From contig JBANDB010000002.1 in assembly GCA_037576215.1 (NCBI GenBank), positions 2,542,001 to 2,606,000 on the forward strand: a stretch of 64,000 bases of DNA, given 5' to 3'. A program made the position numbers and the translations under genes. This stretch comes from Armillaria gallica (taxonomy: Eukaryota; Basidiomycota; Agaricomycetes; Agaricales; Physalacriaceae). This document shows positions 40,189 through 50,704 of this stretch, one piece after another (within the stretch, counting starts at the first letter, position 1; each line of letters opens with the position of its first letter). The notes beneath the pieces are model-generated. The model was not told where the DNA came from, searched no databases, and saw nothing but the letters and a program-made list of their open reading frames with translations.

Positions 40189-40798
40189 AGGTATGGTTCA
40201 TGATCAACCTTGACTAGCCTTGACTCCATGGCACAGTGACAGACAGGGTCCTTGGGGGCAGCTTGGGGACCTCAGTGGGTCGCGATGGGAACAATGTCAC
40301 TTGCAAGTTGGATTATCTAGACTCGGAAACTACTCGCTGATTGCGAAATCTCACTTTCTGTTTTGTTGTTCGTTACACATCACTCCATATAAACCCACAA
40401 GTACTGCAGCGTGATATCTGTGAAATGATAAGTTTATGTTGATCACTGACAACCTCAAGCTCCATTCAATTATATCATCGTGGCGAGCTTTTGCTTAGGT
40501 CCACTGCCTGCCTCACCGTGAGACCGCCAATTTCAAAGATCAACGCGACGATCTCTGAACTTTAGTAAGCTGGTACATGTGGTCCTTGAACTTTTTGACT
40601 CGGATTCTCTTGTATGAACTTATCGAACAAACACCTGGACCGCAGTTTGAATTGAGAACAAAGTAAGACTCGGAATCTCAGCTCAACGCTGCAGGAACAT
40701 CTCATCAGAATCCTATCGTTGATGCGGGGTTGACAAGTGTTTGACAGGTGTTTCCTCATACCATCACCTTGATCATCCACCAGTGCGGCGCTGTAGCC

Positions 40799-41361
40799 AT
40801 GGACGTTGAAACACCTTCAAAGGCGTATGTTCAAAGCAAACACTTTTATTGGGAACCTATAACCATCCTGGTGAGATTACCATACATATAGTTCAAAGCA
40901 GGCGTGAAACTGACCAATTGTTTACTCAGGTAGAAGATCAGCTCTTCAAAGTTACCCGCCGTATGTTTGAAGAATCGTCGGAAGTGTTTTCGACAATGTT
41001 CAGCCTGCCTCAGGGAGGTTCTTCTCCTGTGGACGGATCCGATGACGAGCATCCGTTAGTTCTGCAAGGTATTAAAAGTGTCGATTTTGAGAATCTTTTG
41101 AGGGCAATAGTAGACGCCGGACGACAGTGAGTGCTGTATTCAGATATCAATATATTATTGTCAACTGATGTTCATGTTTTTATCAGGACAGCGCCCAAGA
41201 GTGGAAATGAATGGCTTTCAGCTTTGAAACTGGCGACAATGTGGGGGATGTCGAACATTCGACGCACGGCGATCAACGAAATTACTCAGCTAAAGAGTAT
41301 GTCAGACGACCTAATCATTGTCGCGGCTATCGATGGGGTGGGCTGCTGGCGCCGGTGGTGA
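40799..41361 (+). pseudogene. BTB array member C, truncated by promoter insertion
   Basis: Near-identical to member E through the first two exons (MDVETPSKAYVQSKHFYWEP; VEDQLFKVTRRMFEESSEVF; VDGSDDEHPLVLQG) and the start of exon 3 (WLSALKLATMWGMSNIRR, ITQLKSMSD). Right after SMSD, the codons that give VDQVILGK in E are replaced by a copy of the ERV2/BTB-A promoter. Translation runs into it (DLIIVAAIDGVG) and stops at 41361. The BTB fold itself is complete and intact, so a short BTB-only protein of about 145 residues could still be made, but the whole C-terminal region is lost. Confidence 0.85.
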
Positions 41362-41472
41362 TGGTAAGAAGATACTTGGCATTTGTTTCGAAGTCGAAGT
41401 AATCATCAGAGGGCAGCGAATACCACGTGGAAGCGGCTGTGTAGGTAGGCCGAGGACCTTCCATCGACCGAC
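41309..41472 (-). repeat. Copy of the ERV2 start-codon/promoter segment inside BTB-C
   Basis: Matches 37993-38150 nearly base for base, including ggggtgggctgctggcgcc and aagaagatacttggcatttg, with a few substitutions and a 3-5 bp indel. On the minus strand it still carries the ERV2 ATG followed by two codons. The junction at 41308/41309 lies inside a BTB exon. The following 41473-41845 shows no recognised gene and runs into the start of member D. Confidence 0.9.
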
Positions 41473-41845
41473 GGCCACGTTAACGAAGACTTCAATCAAG
41501 GCATGAGTACGTGAATTTCTTGAAGCTTTATGACTGAGGCTAGTGACTTCATTGACCATCGCTCACAGATTTATCCCCCAAAACACATTGAAGGTGTTAT
41601 AATACTATGAAATCTCAACCTCTTGCCCTCTGCCAGCAGCTTGCTAGCTTGACTGCCTTCTGTTTGCAAGGACCCGTCCTTGCTGAGATAAAATCCCAGA
41701 CGATCCTGTATGCCGAACACCGGGGAACAAGCTATCTTATCCATCCCAGCGCATGTTCTGCACGTGCCAGTCGTCCAGGCGTTCACCAGGCGTTTCCTCG
41801 CGCGGTTCTATTACCTCGACTCCATATCCACGCCCGACCTTAGCC

Positions 41846-42792
41846 ATGGACGATAAAGCAACGTCAAAGGCATCTAACAGGAATCCAAATTTTTATTGGG
41901 AACCTGTGACTTTTCTGGTAAGAACAGTTCGCAAGCCAAGCGGCGGGTTGCTCATTTGCTTTACCCAGGTAGAAGACCAGTTCTTCAAAGTTACCCGCCG
42001 CATGCTCGACAAAGCGTCAAAAACCTTTTTGACAATGATATTGCCTCGGGGGGATGCTGCTGCGGTGGCTGGAGCCGATGAGGAGCACCCGGTGGTCATC
42101 AAAGGCGTAAGAAGTGCAGACTTTGAGAATCTCTTAAACTCGATTGTACACGCGGAACAGAAGTGAGCTCTTCATCGGACTATGCATTCATCTGCAATCA
42201 ATGACCGTCTTTATTCAGAGAAGTTCCAAAGCTTAGCCAAGATGAATGGCTTTCGGTGTTAAAGCTCGCAACGATGTGGGGGATGGTAGACATTCGATGC
42301 ATGGCGATCCACGACATCACCGAGTCCAAGAGTCTCAGCGACGTGGACCAGGTTATCCTCGGAAGAGAGTATGCCGTTGTGGACTGGGTGATATCAGGAT
42401 ATCAGGCTCTGACGAAACGAACAACTATTGTCTCCATTCAGAGTGCCTCGAGACTTACTCTGCCCACTTGTCTGAAAGTGTGGCAGGCTCAAGTATCCAT
42501 CTCGAATGCATCTGTGTCACAAGGTTGTGGGTCAGATAAGCCGGAACATGATACTTTGAATAACATGTTTGCTTCTGAGCTGGACGAGGTTTATCACAGG
42601 GGTCTAGCTTTTGGAGACGGTGTCCGTCCCTCCAAGCCGTGGTTTTCTGCTAAGCCGAGGTGGTTTTCTGCTCGTCCGAGGAAGCCCGCGCCCGGGATTC
42701 CCGCAATTCCTTCAAGTATCCCCTTTGGTGGAGCCCCTTCATCACTCTCTGTAACAATTTCACCGTCGTCCAAATCTGGCGGGCGGTACTGA
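41846..42792 (+). CDS. BTB/POZ domain protein, array member D, with altered BTB core and extended tail
   Basis: Three exons as in the family. Exon 1: MDDKATSKASNRNPNFYWEP. Exon 2 is the most diverged of the array: VEDQFFKVTRRMLDKASKTF, then LTMILPRGDAAAV where others have STMFSLPQG, and AGADEEHPVVIKG where others have DGSDDEHPLVLQG. Exon 3 is conventional: LSQDEWLSVLKLATMWGMVD, VILGREYAVVDWVISGYQAL, SRLTLPTCLKVWQAQVSISN. The C-terminus is longer than usual, with a near-repeat KPWFSAKP / RWFSARP followed by a Pro/Ser-rich end. The frame is open throughout. It may be relaxed in its BTB surface or specialised. Confidence 0.83.
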
Positions 42793-42984
42793 TCTGGATG
42801 CTAGCATTCAGAATTCACACCCTGCTCTGTTGTTATATTCTCGTATTCTTGTACGCTGTGTTTGAATTGCTATGCATAACTGTACTATGCCACATGGACT
42901 TACCTCCCATTCAGATTCAGGAGAATCACGGCTAGTATTATTGTCAGGGTGGTCCGTGCACAAGATGTCAGTCAAGCACAAATA

Positions 42985-43840
42985 AGTTCATCTTGATCGC
43001 TGACGACCTCCATTTTGTATCTTTGCCGCGATACAATACAGCTTTGGCTTAGATCCTCACGACCGTCAAAGATTAACTCGATGATCTTTGAGTAACGAGC
43101 TTGACGCGTTACGCAGTACATATATAGTCTCTTTTTCAGACTTTTCGACTGCAACATTCTCTTGTATGAACTTGTCGAACAAATATCTTGAAGTAAGTAC
43201 AAAGTGGGAATCTCGGCTCAACACTGCAGGAACATCTCATCAGAATCTCATCATTGATACGGAGTTGACAAGTGTTTGACAGCTGTTTCCTTACACCATC
43301 ACCTTGATCATCCACGTGTGGCGCTGTAGTCATGGACGTTAAAACACCTTCAAAGGCATATATTCAAAATAAACACTTTTATTGGGAACCTATAACCATC
43401 CTGGTAAGTTTACTATACATATAGTTCAAAGCAGGCGCGAGGCTGATCTATTGTTTACTCAGGTAGAAGATCAGCTCTTCAAAGTTACTCGTCGTATGTT
43501 TGAAGAATCGTCAGAAGTGTTTTCGACGATGTTCAGCCTGCCTCAGGGAGGTTCGTCTCCTGCAGACGGATCTGATGACGAGCATCCGCTGGTTCTGCAA
43601 GGTATCAAAAGTACCGATTTTGAGAATCTTTTGAAGGCGATAGTAGACGCCGGACGACAGTGAGTGCTGTATTCAGATATTGATATATTATTGGCAACTG
43701 ATATTCATGTTTTATCAGGGTAGCGCCCAAGAGCGAAACTGAATGGCTTTCAGCTTTGAAACTGGCGACAATGTGGGGGATGTCGAACATTCGACGCACG
43801 GCGATCAACGAAATCACTCAACTAAAGAGTATGTCAGACG
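42985..43840 (+). repeat. Segmental duplicate of 40430-41308 (promoter and 5' half of C and E)
   Basis: The sequence upstream of E and its exons up to SMSD aligns with the same interval of C, including the upstream stretch caccttgatcatccac and the conserved tttgacag region. The similarity stops abruptly where C is interrupted by the ERV2 promoter copy. This is the clearest recent duplication in the array. Confidence 0.85.
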
Positions 43841-44220
43841 TGGACCAGGTTATCCTCGGAAAGGATTATGCCGTTGTGGATTGGGTGATATCAGGATATC
43901 AGGCTCTAACGAAACGAAGAACCATTGTTTCCATTGAGGATGCCTCGAGACTTACCCTGCCCACTTGTCTTAAAGTGTGGCAGGCTCAAGTATCCACGTC
44001 GAACCCGGCACCCGCGGCCGGGTTACGTTTTGGAGAGAGGCCAGAACACCAGATTTTGAATGATATCTTTTCATCTGAGCTCGACGAGGTTTATGAACGG
44101 GGCCTGGCTTTAGGAGATGGAGCCCGCTCACGACCTCCGAGGTTTTCTCCTCAGGCACCACCGCCGATGTCAGCCTTTGGCAATTCCAGTCCCTTTGGTA
44201 GAGACATTGTCATATCCTAA
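43332..44220 (+). CDS. BTB/POZ domain protein, array member E
   Basis: Intact sister of truncated member C. Exon 1: MDVKTPSKAYIQNKHFYWEP. Exon 2: VEDQLFKVTRRMFEESSEVF, STMFSLPQGGSS, ADGSDDEHPLVLQG, FENLLKAIVDAG. Exon 3: ETEWLSALKLATMWGMSNIR, VILGKDYAVVDWVISGYQAL, EDASRLTLPTCLKVWQAQVS. The C-terminal region is shared with D (PEHQILNDIFSSELDEVYER) and ends in a Pro/Ser-rich tail. The first half therefore groups with C and the second half with D, compatible with gene conversion or with C having lost a D-like end. Confidence 0.88.
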
Positions 44221-44269
44221 TGTCAGGATCGGGGCCACAAGAGGGACTGCCAGGACAGGTCTGGTTGCT

Positions 44270-44350
44270 TTGTAAAGGTTTCGGTATATATTTTCGTCAA
44301 TTGCTGATATATAGTCCAATGTCATCATGCCTTCATCCCATAGCAGTCGT
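44270..44350 (-). pseudogene. Relic of an F-box gene 3' end
   Basis: The minus-strand reading KRLLWDEGMMTLDYI resembles the last residues of the intact F-box protein at 45487-46979 (GRLCLVRDEGVMILDYI). The DNA around gatgaaggcatgatgacatt aligns with gatgaaggtgtaatgatatt. It lies just downstream of BTB-E, as the intact F-box gene lies just downstream of BTB-F. A block consisting of a BTB gene plus a convergent F-box gene end was therefore probably duplicated. Confidence 0.6.
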
Positions 44351-44598
44351 TTTGGGTCCAATGGCCACTTGGCACCTGCCGAAGTCTTCGCACGAGTCCA
44401 CCGGTTTCGCCAAATAAATAGGCAAGAAATAGGCGTCGCGGCCCGATGGAAGTTGCCAGTTTATACAAGCTCCGCGACCCGGCGACCGTGACACCATCCT
44501 AGCTTAAGTACCCCACCTTTGTGAGATTCCTTGCTTCCCAGCGTCACACTCAGAAGAAATACCTTACGTCACGACTGAATTTGTTCTTTAGTCTTGCA

Positions 44599-45405
44599 AT
44601 GATGAGTGTTAACGCTACAGCATCCTCGGACTCGCAGACATGCATTCGAAACGCCAGATTCTATTGGGAACCTGTAATATTCTTGGTGAGTCGGCTTTAC
44701 GATACGAATAATCGAACCGCCAAGCTTATCAGTACTTGTCAGGTAGAAAACCAGCTCTTCAGAGTCGCCCGGCACCTATTTGTAAATACGTCGGAAGTAT
44801 TCTCGACCATGTTCAGCCTTCCACAAGATAATATAGGTGTCGTGGACGGTTCTGACGACGAGCATCCTTTGGTTCTGCAAGGTGTGGAGAGCGCAGATTT
44901 CGAGAATATATTGGAGGCTTTGGTAGCCCAGCAGTAAGTCATGCGCCATGTTTGGCGATTACCATCATCATCTCGTAGGAGGACTGCAACGCTCAGCCAG
45001 CGTGGATGGATTTCGGTCCTGAAGCTGACGACGATGTGGGGGATGCATGACGTCAGGCGCTTGGCCATCAAAGAACTCACCAAGCTCAAGATGCCAGATG
45101 TCGACCGCGTTGTTTATGGAAAAGAGTACGCTGTTGTGGATTGGGTGATATCAGGCTACTGGGATTTGGCTGACCGCAAAAATGTGATCACCACGGAGGA
45201 GGTTTCGAGACTTACACTGCCCACTTGTCGTAAAGTTTGGCAGGCCCAGGTATCCATCGCCAATGATCAGCCAGGAGGAGAGACGTCAAGTCATGTTCTG
45301 GACAACATGTTTTCTTCTGAGGTGGACGAAATTTATCAAAGAGGCCAGGCCTTCGGAGACGAGATGCGTTCTCCCAGGCCAAGTTTTATACGTCATGTCA
45401 AGTGA
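44599..45405 (+). CDS. BTB/POZ domain protein, array member F
   Basis: Last gene of the array. The start at 44599 (MMSVNATASSDSQTCIRNAR) fits the length of the other first exons; an in-frame Met at 44521 would add 26 residues. Exon 2: VENQLFRVARHLFVNTSEVF, STMFSLPQDN, VDGSDDEHPLVLQG, FENILEALVAQQ. Exon 3: RGWISVLKLTTMWGMHDVRR, VVYGKEYAVVDWVISGYWDL, EVSRLTLPTCRKVWQAQVSI. It ends in PSFIRHVK. Closest to member B. Convergent with the F-box gene, 80 bp apart. Confidence 0.87.
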
Positions 45406-45486
45406 GTGTACGTGGTCATTGATGAACTGCTGATAATCAAATCCTACAGTTTTTCGCCGTATATGTATTTGTATGACATCGAGACT

Positions 45487-46979
45487 TTATATGTAGTCTA
45501 ATATCATTACACCTTCATCGCGAACGAGACACAGTCGACCACGAAAGCCGTCGAAATCCACATCATAAGCAATGATACCATCCATCTTCAACCCAAGCTC
45601 CGTGATATCCAGCCGCATATCACCATTAGCAGTAGGCCCAAAATCAACCCGCAAAAGGGTGAATGTGGTAGGCGCCATGCAGATACCCCGCACGGCCCCA
45701 GAGCGTGATAGCGTCAGATGAAGATTGTAGCCTGACATGGTATTATTGTAGCACTCCTCCGGAAATGACATTGTCCCATCTCTTTCTAGGACCAAATCGA
45801 ACACTCTGATACCTGGCATACCTCGCACGGGACCTGTGAAGACACTACCCAAGAGACGTATACGTTTCGCTTGATCTGATGCGCTGACGAAGGTGGTTTC
45901 GGTAAATCCAGACGGGCAGATGCCGCTATGAGAGCCGGATAAAACTCTGTTAGGGGCGGTATCGTTGGTATCTGGAAGTGGGAAAGCCTCGAATAGGGTC
46001 TGTCTTCTTGAAATGTACATGAGGAGGAGATGTTGAGGAGTGATAATGTAGTCGATTTGAAAGATTCGTTCCTCCCCGCTTCCTGGCTACGAGAACGTCA
46101 ACATTCGAGTAGCATTTTCATTTAAATCACATACAGAAGGGATATAAACGGGTACTTCGTACGTCCGCTGAGTGGGTATGTGGAACAGCACGGCATTGAA
46201 AGCATTTGACCCTTGCTGTCTGTTAGCACCATGCACCAGCCATCCGTTCGTGATCTTGGCAAAGCTTGACAGGTTCCTCCCAATAGGTACATCTGCGACT
46301 TGCGAGAGCATTTTGCCAGCAAAGTCAATCCGCCATATGCGACTGAATCACAATCAGCTACGCCACGAAAGATTACACACGAACTGACATGAAATATTGA
46401 GGCAAACGCGACATCACTACTGCAGATATGTACGAAACCTCCGCAGAATCGTCCATGTTAGTGCGATAGATCGAGTACGTGGATTCGGATTCGCCAGACC
46501 CGAAGATAGGGCGACCCCAGTCTTCTGGTTTGGCGTCTAGATCATAGAACGAAAACGAAGAGCGCGACCCAACCATCAGGTATTGTCCGTGGTATAGCTT
46601 GATATAAATGTTATCGGACCTTCCCGGGGCGAATTTGAGAAACTGTTCGCGGGCATGTTCTGGCTGAGGCTTGCTCCATGCCTCGTCTAGCTTGATGGCA
46701 GAAAGAAGAGCGCGTTCTACTTCAAGGGCGGAAGTATCAGCAGGAGGCTCCAGTGGAAGAAAGCTGTTGGAGGTCCGATATGCGTTGGTCCAGACTATCT
46801 TTTGGTGAGTAAGCGCGTGAAGATCCTTCGAGACCTACAATTAGCCGATGGAGATCAGATAAGGTAAAGAAATGTAATTAATGGTATACCTGTCGGACTC
46901 TGAGGATAGAAACAGGACTTAGAAAGGAGAAAACATTGTACAGGACGTCCTCTGGTAGACTGCAGAGATTCTGCGTCAT
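45487..46979 (-). CDS. F-box protein with beta-propeller-like body
   Basis: Likely substrate adaptor of an SCF-type ubiquitin ligase. The F-box is at the N-terminus from the start at 46979: LCSLPEDVLYNVFSFLSPVS, then VRQVSKDLHALTHQKIVWTN across the first intron. The remaining ~400 residues lack an LRR or WD pattern I can name, but alternate short beta-type strands (KLYHGQYLMVGSRSSFSFYD; RIWRIDFAGKMLSQVADVPI; GRLCLVRDEGVMILDYI), as in many basidiomycete F-box proteins. Four exons. The intron after IPS joins to PGSGEERIFQIDYIITPQHL. A relic of its 3' end is at 44270-44350. Confidence 0.8.
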
Positions 46980-48778
46980 GGTGGCAGAAGCCGAAGGGGC
47001 ATCAGTTTGATAGCCGGCAGTACCAGCGATAAGGGCAAGTGTTAGGGGCTATTCCGAATATGTCCAGCGTGTACTATGTAGAATAATGAAGTTAATGCCA
47101 GATCACTAAATGACACTAGCCTGAAGACTTCAAGGTACAAGACTCATCCTAGATCGCAAAGCACAGACTCAAGAGTATACGCAAATTTACGTACACAAAG
47201 GCAAGATCTGGGGCGACACCCAGACCCGATATATGCCTATAAGAAGTGCGCGCAGAATCCGACAGCTCATCCGGTCACAGCGGAGTGATAGTTAAACTGA
47301 TGCCTCGGTGTACAAGAACTATCGCCGTTATCATTAAGAGATGATGCTCAAGTGTAAGTTGACTTTGAAACCACGGCATAGGATGTCAAGCCTATGGATC
47401 TGGGATAGCCGCCGAGATAGTGAATACCTAGAGGTCGTTAACTCCAATGGTCGATAGCCTGAACACTGTCCGCCCAGGATAATATTAACCCATTAGAAAG
47501 TCACAACTGTCCAGTCATTTCCAACTTTTCCGAACGATGCAGAGTCTTAAAGGCTCAGAAATTAATTCATATTGGATAACGAGTCTGTCAAGAATGTCAG
47601 TCAGCTTCATATACGTGCGGCGCCGACTTATTAGTAGACGTACCACTGTGGCCCTCTTTAAGTCTAATAATATAATATGGACCGTGGGAGTACCCACATC
47701 TTGCGAGCGCAGACAAGTATAATATGTATACTAGACTTTTGGGTTTCGGCGGTATCTCTGGTAAATCCCGATGAACAAGCCAAGGGCGGACAATATCGGC
47801 GGCGGCGGGGAAACGGAAAGGCGATAAGTTATAACGTACCCATTTTCACCCGTCGAAAAGCGACATAAACACTCTTTATACGTGTAAAAACAATAATATC
47901 GAGTCTCAAAGCGATACGAGAAGAAACGAAAGAGATATGAACCAGGGATGGCGAAGACGACGCGAAAAAAAGTTATCGGGGAACGTACAGTTTGCAGTTA
48001 TTTGGCACACCGCACCGGGCTGGTATCTCACATGTTAGCCAATTCTACTCGCTGCGCTCGCAATCATCCCGACAACGAACCCTAGAGCGCGGGGAATAAC
48101 AAAGATATGAAAGACCCCGCAACATTTAAGCCCATAAGGAGGAGGAGGAGAATTTGAGTGATAAATTCAGTAGTTACCACCAATGGCCAAGAATTGACAA
48201 GTAAAAGAGATCTCCCCGCGAGAGTTAAGTTCAGAAGAGGCTCCAGTGCTATTTGCTCCTTCTGGGACTCAAAAATAGCTGAGCTGCATAGTAACTGTTA
48301 ATTGACTTGTTAGTGCCGCCATCGTTAAAAATAGGCATACCAGAATATCGACAACCGAGGAGAGCTTGATGATGTGATGTTACTGACAGTGCGATCATCT
48401 CGTCAGGAACGGAGGAGGATGTACTCATCTGTCCTCCTCCGGTCCAGAGTAGGAGACTGACTACACCCGTGTTCAAGATGCAGGCTGTTTGACATGGGTG
48501 AAATGTCCATCGGTGAATTGACTAGAAGGGCCAAATAGGTACCAGGATAATGAACAAGCATTCAACTTGACATTACTGGAACCATTTTCTGCGGTGGCTA
48601 TCATTACATTCGAGTACATGTATGAAGATTCAGGCAGGAGAACGTTAAGGTACGCGTCAGAATGCAAATTCGACAAAGAACACACGAGGGTTTAGAAAGA
48701 GAAGTCGCGGCCCGATCGCCGCACTCGCCAACGGTTCGGACCCTGAAATTTAACACGCATTCTTTCTACCTTTCAACC
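46980..48778. other. Intergenic 1.8 kb, no supported gene
   Basis: Divergent region between the F-box gene and the MYND gene. Only short frames (60-75 codons) on both strands. It presumably contains the two promoters. Confidence 0.5.
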
Positions 48779-50092
48779 ATGTCGTACATGAACGTCTCAG
48801 CAGAATCTCTGGCAGAATGTTGTGGAGTGGCGTCCAATGGCCAAGACTCGGCACCTGATATTCTGAAGATACAGGTTTGATATATTCAGTTCCTGGCCGA
48901 GTTTATCACTGACCCCAATATGCCAGCTGGGTGTCGTACAATCCTGGCCCCAGATTGAACAGAAGAAGGTCTACCAGTAGGGATCCCAGCACCTCAAATG
49001 GCCCACACACTCTCATCCATGAAATCTAACCATAGTGAACTAGCTGCAAAACATATGCCTTCTCTCGTGGAAAAATTTCGAACCTCTGACGTTCCTTGGG
49101 ATTCAGCTGCTGTAATGCTGAATGTAATCAGCTTTACGTTTGTATTCCGTGATCTGTTACGATCCCAACGCGTTTTTTGACGCGTTTTCTGGAATTCACA
49201 GACCTTACTTTGTTCGATTCTTGAAAACCTCGGCCGGCGAAGGTCTATCTGCAGTACAAGCCAAACGCATGGTCGCATCTAGGGACAGTTTCAATCCCAG
49301 TACTCAGTCTCTCCAAGTCATTGCTGAAGTGTGCCAGTTCTTGGCGACTCTCCTCGTTCTCGAGGGCACTAAGAAGATCACTACGGATGAGCAGAAAAGC
49401 CTTGAAGCGATGCTCGCTGCGTGGCTTCGCGGTATGCCTCCCGTGTTTGCTAGCGAGACTTGCGAAAGGTGCTTGTCCCTTCTCAGCCCCGACCAGTAAG
49501 TCGTTTCCCCTCCCTATTTGTACTTCGGTTCCGTAGGCCGATGCGAGAAAGACTCAGTCTTTCAATCCCTTGCTTCTTGGTCTTCACACGGCCTCACACA
49601 GGGTTGACGACAATCTCGAAATGTGCCTTGTTGGGCTCGTTTCCACGTCTCTTCCATTAGTGTTTGATTGCATGAGAAATAAAACAAGGCAAATGAAGCT
49701 TCTGTTTTCACATCTTAATAAACATAGCACCGCCCTTATAGGGTATACGTGAACGGCTTGCTAATTTGATTACCAGGGAGTCTCGATTCATGGCAAATTC
49801 GGTCAAAGGTATGCTCGAGAAGGCCTTGAGACAATGCGGCGGAGCTGGCTGTGATCGTGAAACCAAAAACGATGGTTCTGCTCTCATGCAATGTGGAAGG
49901 TTAGTAAAGTTTCGACGGCGGCAATGAATTCTGTCTGAACTCTTTTAGGTGCAAGTGTGCCGTTTACGTAGGTGGTCTCCACTGATTTCGGAACCTATGC
50001 GTGATGATATGCATTTACCCCAGTGTGGAACGGAGCACCAGAAGCAAGCCTGGTCAATGCACAAATCGATATGCTTCGCCTCGTCCTTCTAG
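48779..50092 (+). CDS. MYND zinc-finger protein
   Basis: About 265 residues. The start at 48779 gives MSYMNVSAESLAECCGVASN. Exons then read LGVVQSWPQIEQKKVY, ELAAKHMPSLVEKFRTSDVP, PYFVRFLKTSAGEGLSAVQA and an alpha-helical middle (LQVIAEVCQFLATLLVLEGT). After a larger intron (~49499-49777) the C-terminus forms a MYND finger: CGGAGC, MQCGRCKCAVYC, TEHQKQAWSMHKSIC. One zinc-ligand position usually held by Cys is His (TEHQ), a common variant. The stop is at 50090-50092. Exon joining around 49147 uses a GTTTGT donor, the only one that keeps the frame. MYND domains bind Pro-rich partner peptides; the role of this protein is unknown. Confidence 0.8.
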
Positions 50093-50704
50093 CTGCATTC
50101 GAAGAGAAATTGGCTCAGGAAGCCGCGCCACCGGATCCGGGTCCCGCAAAAAATAAATAGCTTTTGAATTAACGAGATATAGAAGGTTGAACAATATTAC
50201 AGTGGAAATTACCCCCTTGCAAAACAAAATTTACAATCATATGGCGCATACTGTGTTTACGCGGTGCTGCCGCGCCGGCCGCTGATCCAGTTCAGTGGTT
50301 GGACATGAATGGATCCTGGCGTTCAGCTTGTTTTCTTGTGACCAGCAACCGGTTCCACCGCTGTACATATTGCGCGCGGTGACCAGTGGAAAAAATCTAT
50401 CAGCGCCTGGTGAGAGGTTGTACGAGAGCAGGCCGCAGCCGCCGCACGGCCCGCAGTCCTCCGACGGACGAGCACGTGTCTGATTACATAATCCTTTAAC
50501 TTTAAAAGCCACTAAATTTTGATGAGAGCGCCCGAGTGGAAGCACGGTAAGATGAACAGCTGCACATACTTCTGACTTCTCGACGGTTCCTTCTTCTGAG
50601 ATTCTTATCTCCTCTCTTTCTGCACTACTGCACCCACTTAAAAGGCCTGTCACAAAGGCCACTGTCTGGCTGGCTGCCGCGCGTCTAGTCTGCCGTCGAC
50701 AATA
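50093..50704. other. Intergenic ~600 bp, no supported gene
   Basis: A 141-codon minus-strand frame (50237-50662) exists but has Cys/Gly-rich composition, no domain and no supporting exon structure. I treat it as chance. Confidence 0.5.

Noticed and set aside
41571..41843. Frames on both strands upstream of BTB-D
   Set aside because: Short, overlapping, no domain; the segment follows the promoter duplicate and is best read as BTB-D upstream sequence.
49100..49210. Apparent frameshift in the MYND gene
   Set aside because: A GTTTGT donor after ...NVISF and the CACAG acceptor restore the frame with a normal-length intron.
50237..50662. 141-codon minus-strand frame
   Set aside because: Cys/Gly-rich, no domain, no signal, no exon partners; looks like chance in GC-rich intergenic DNA.
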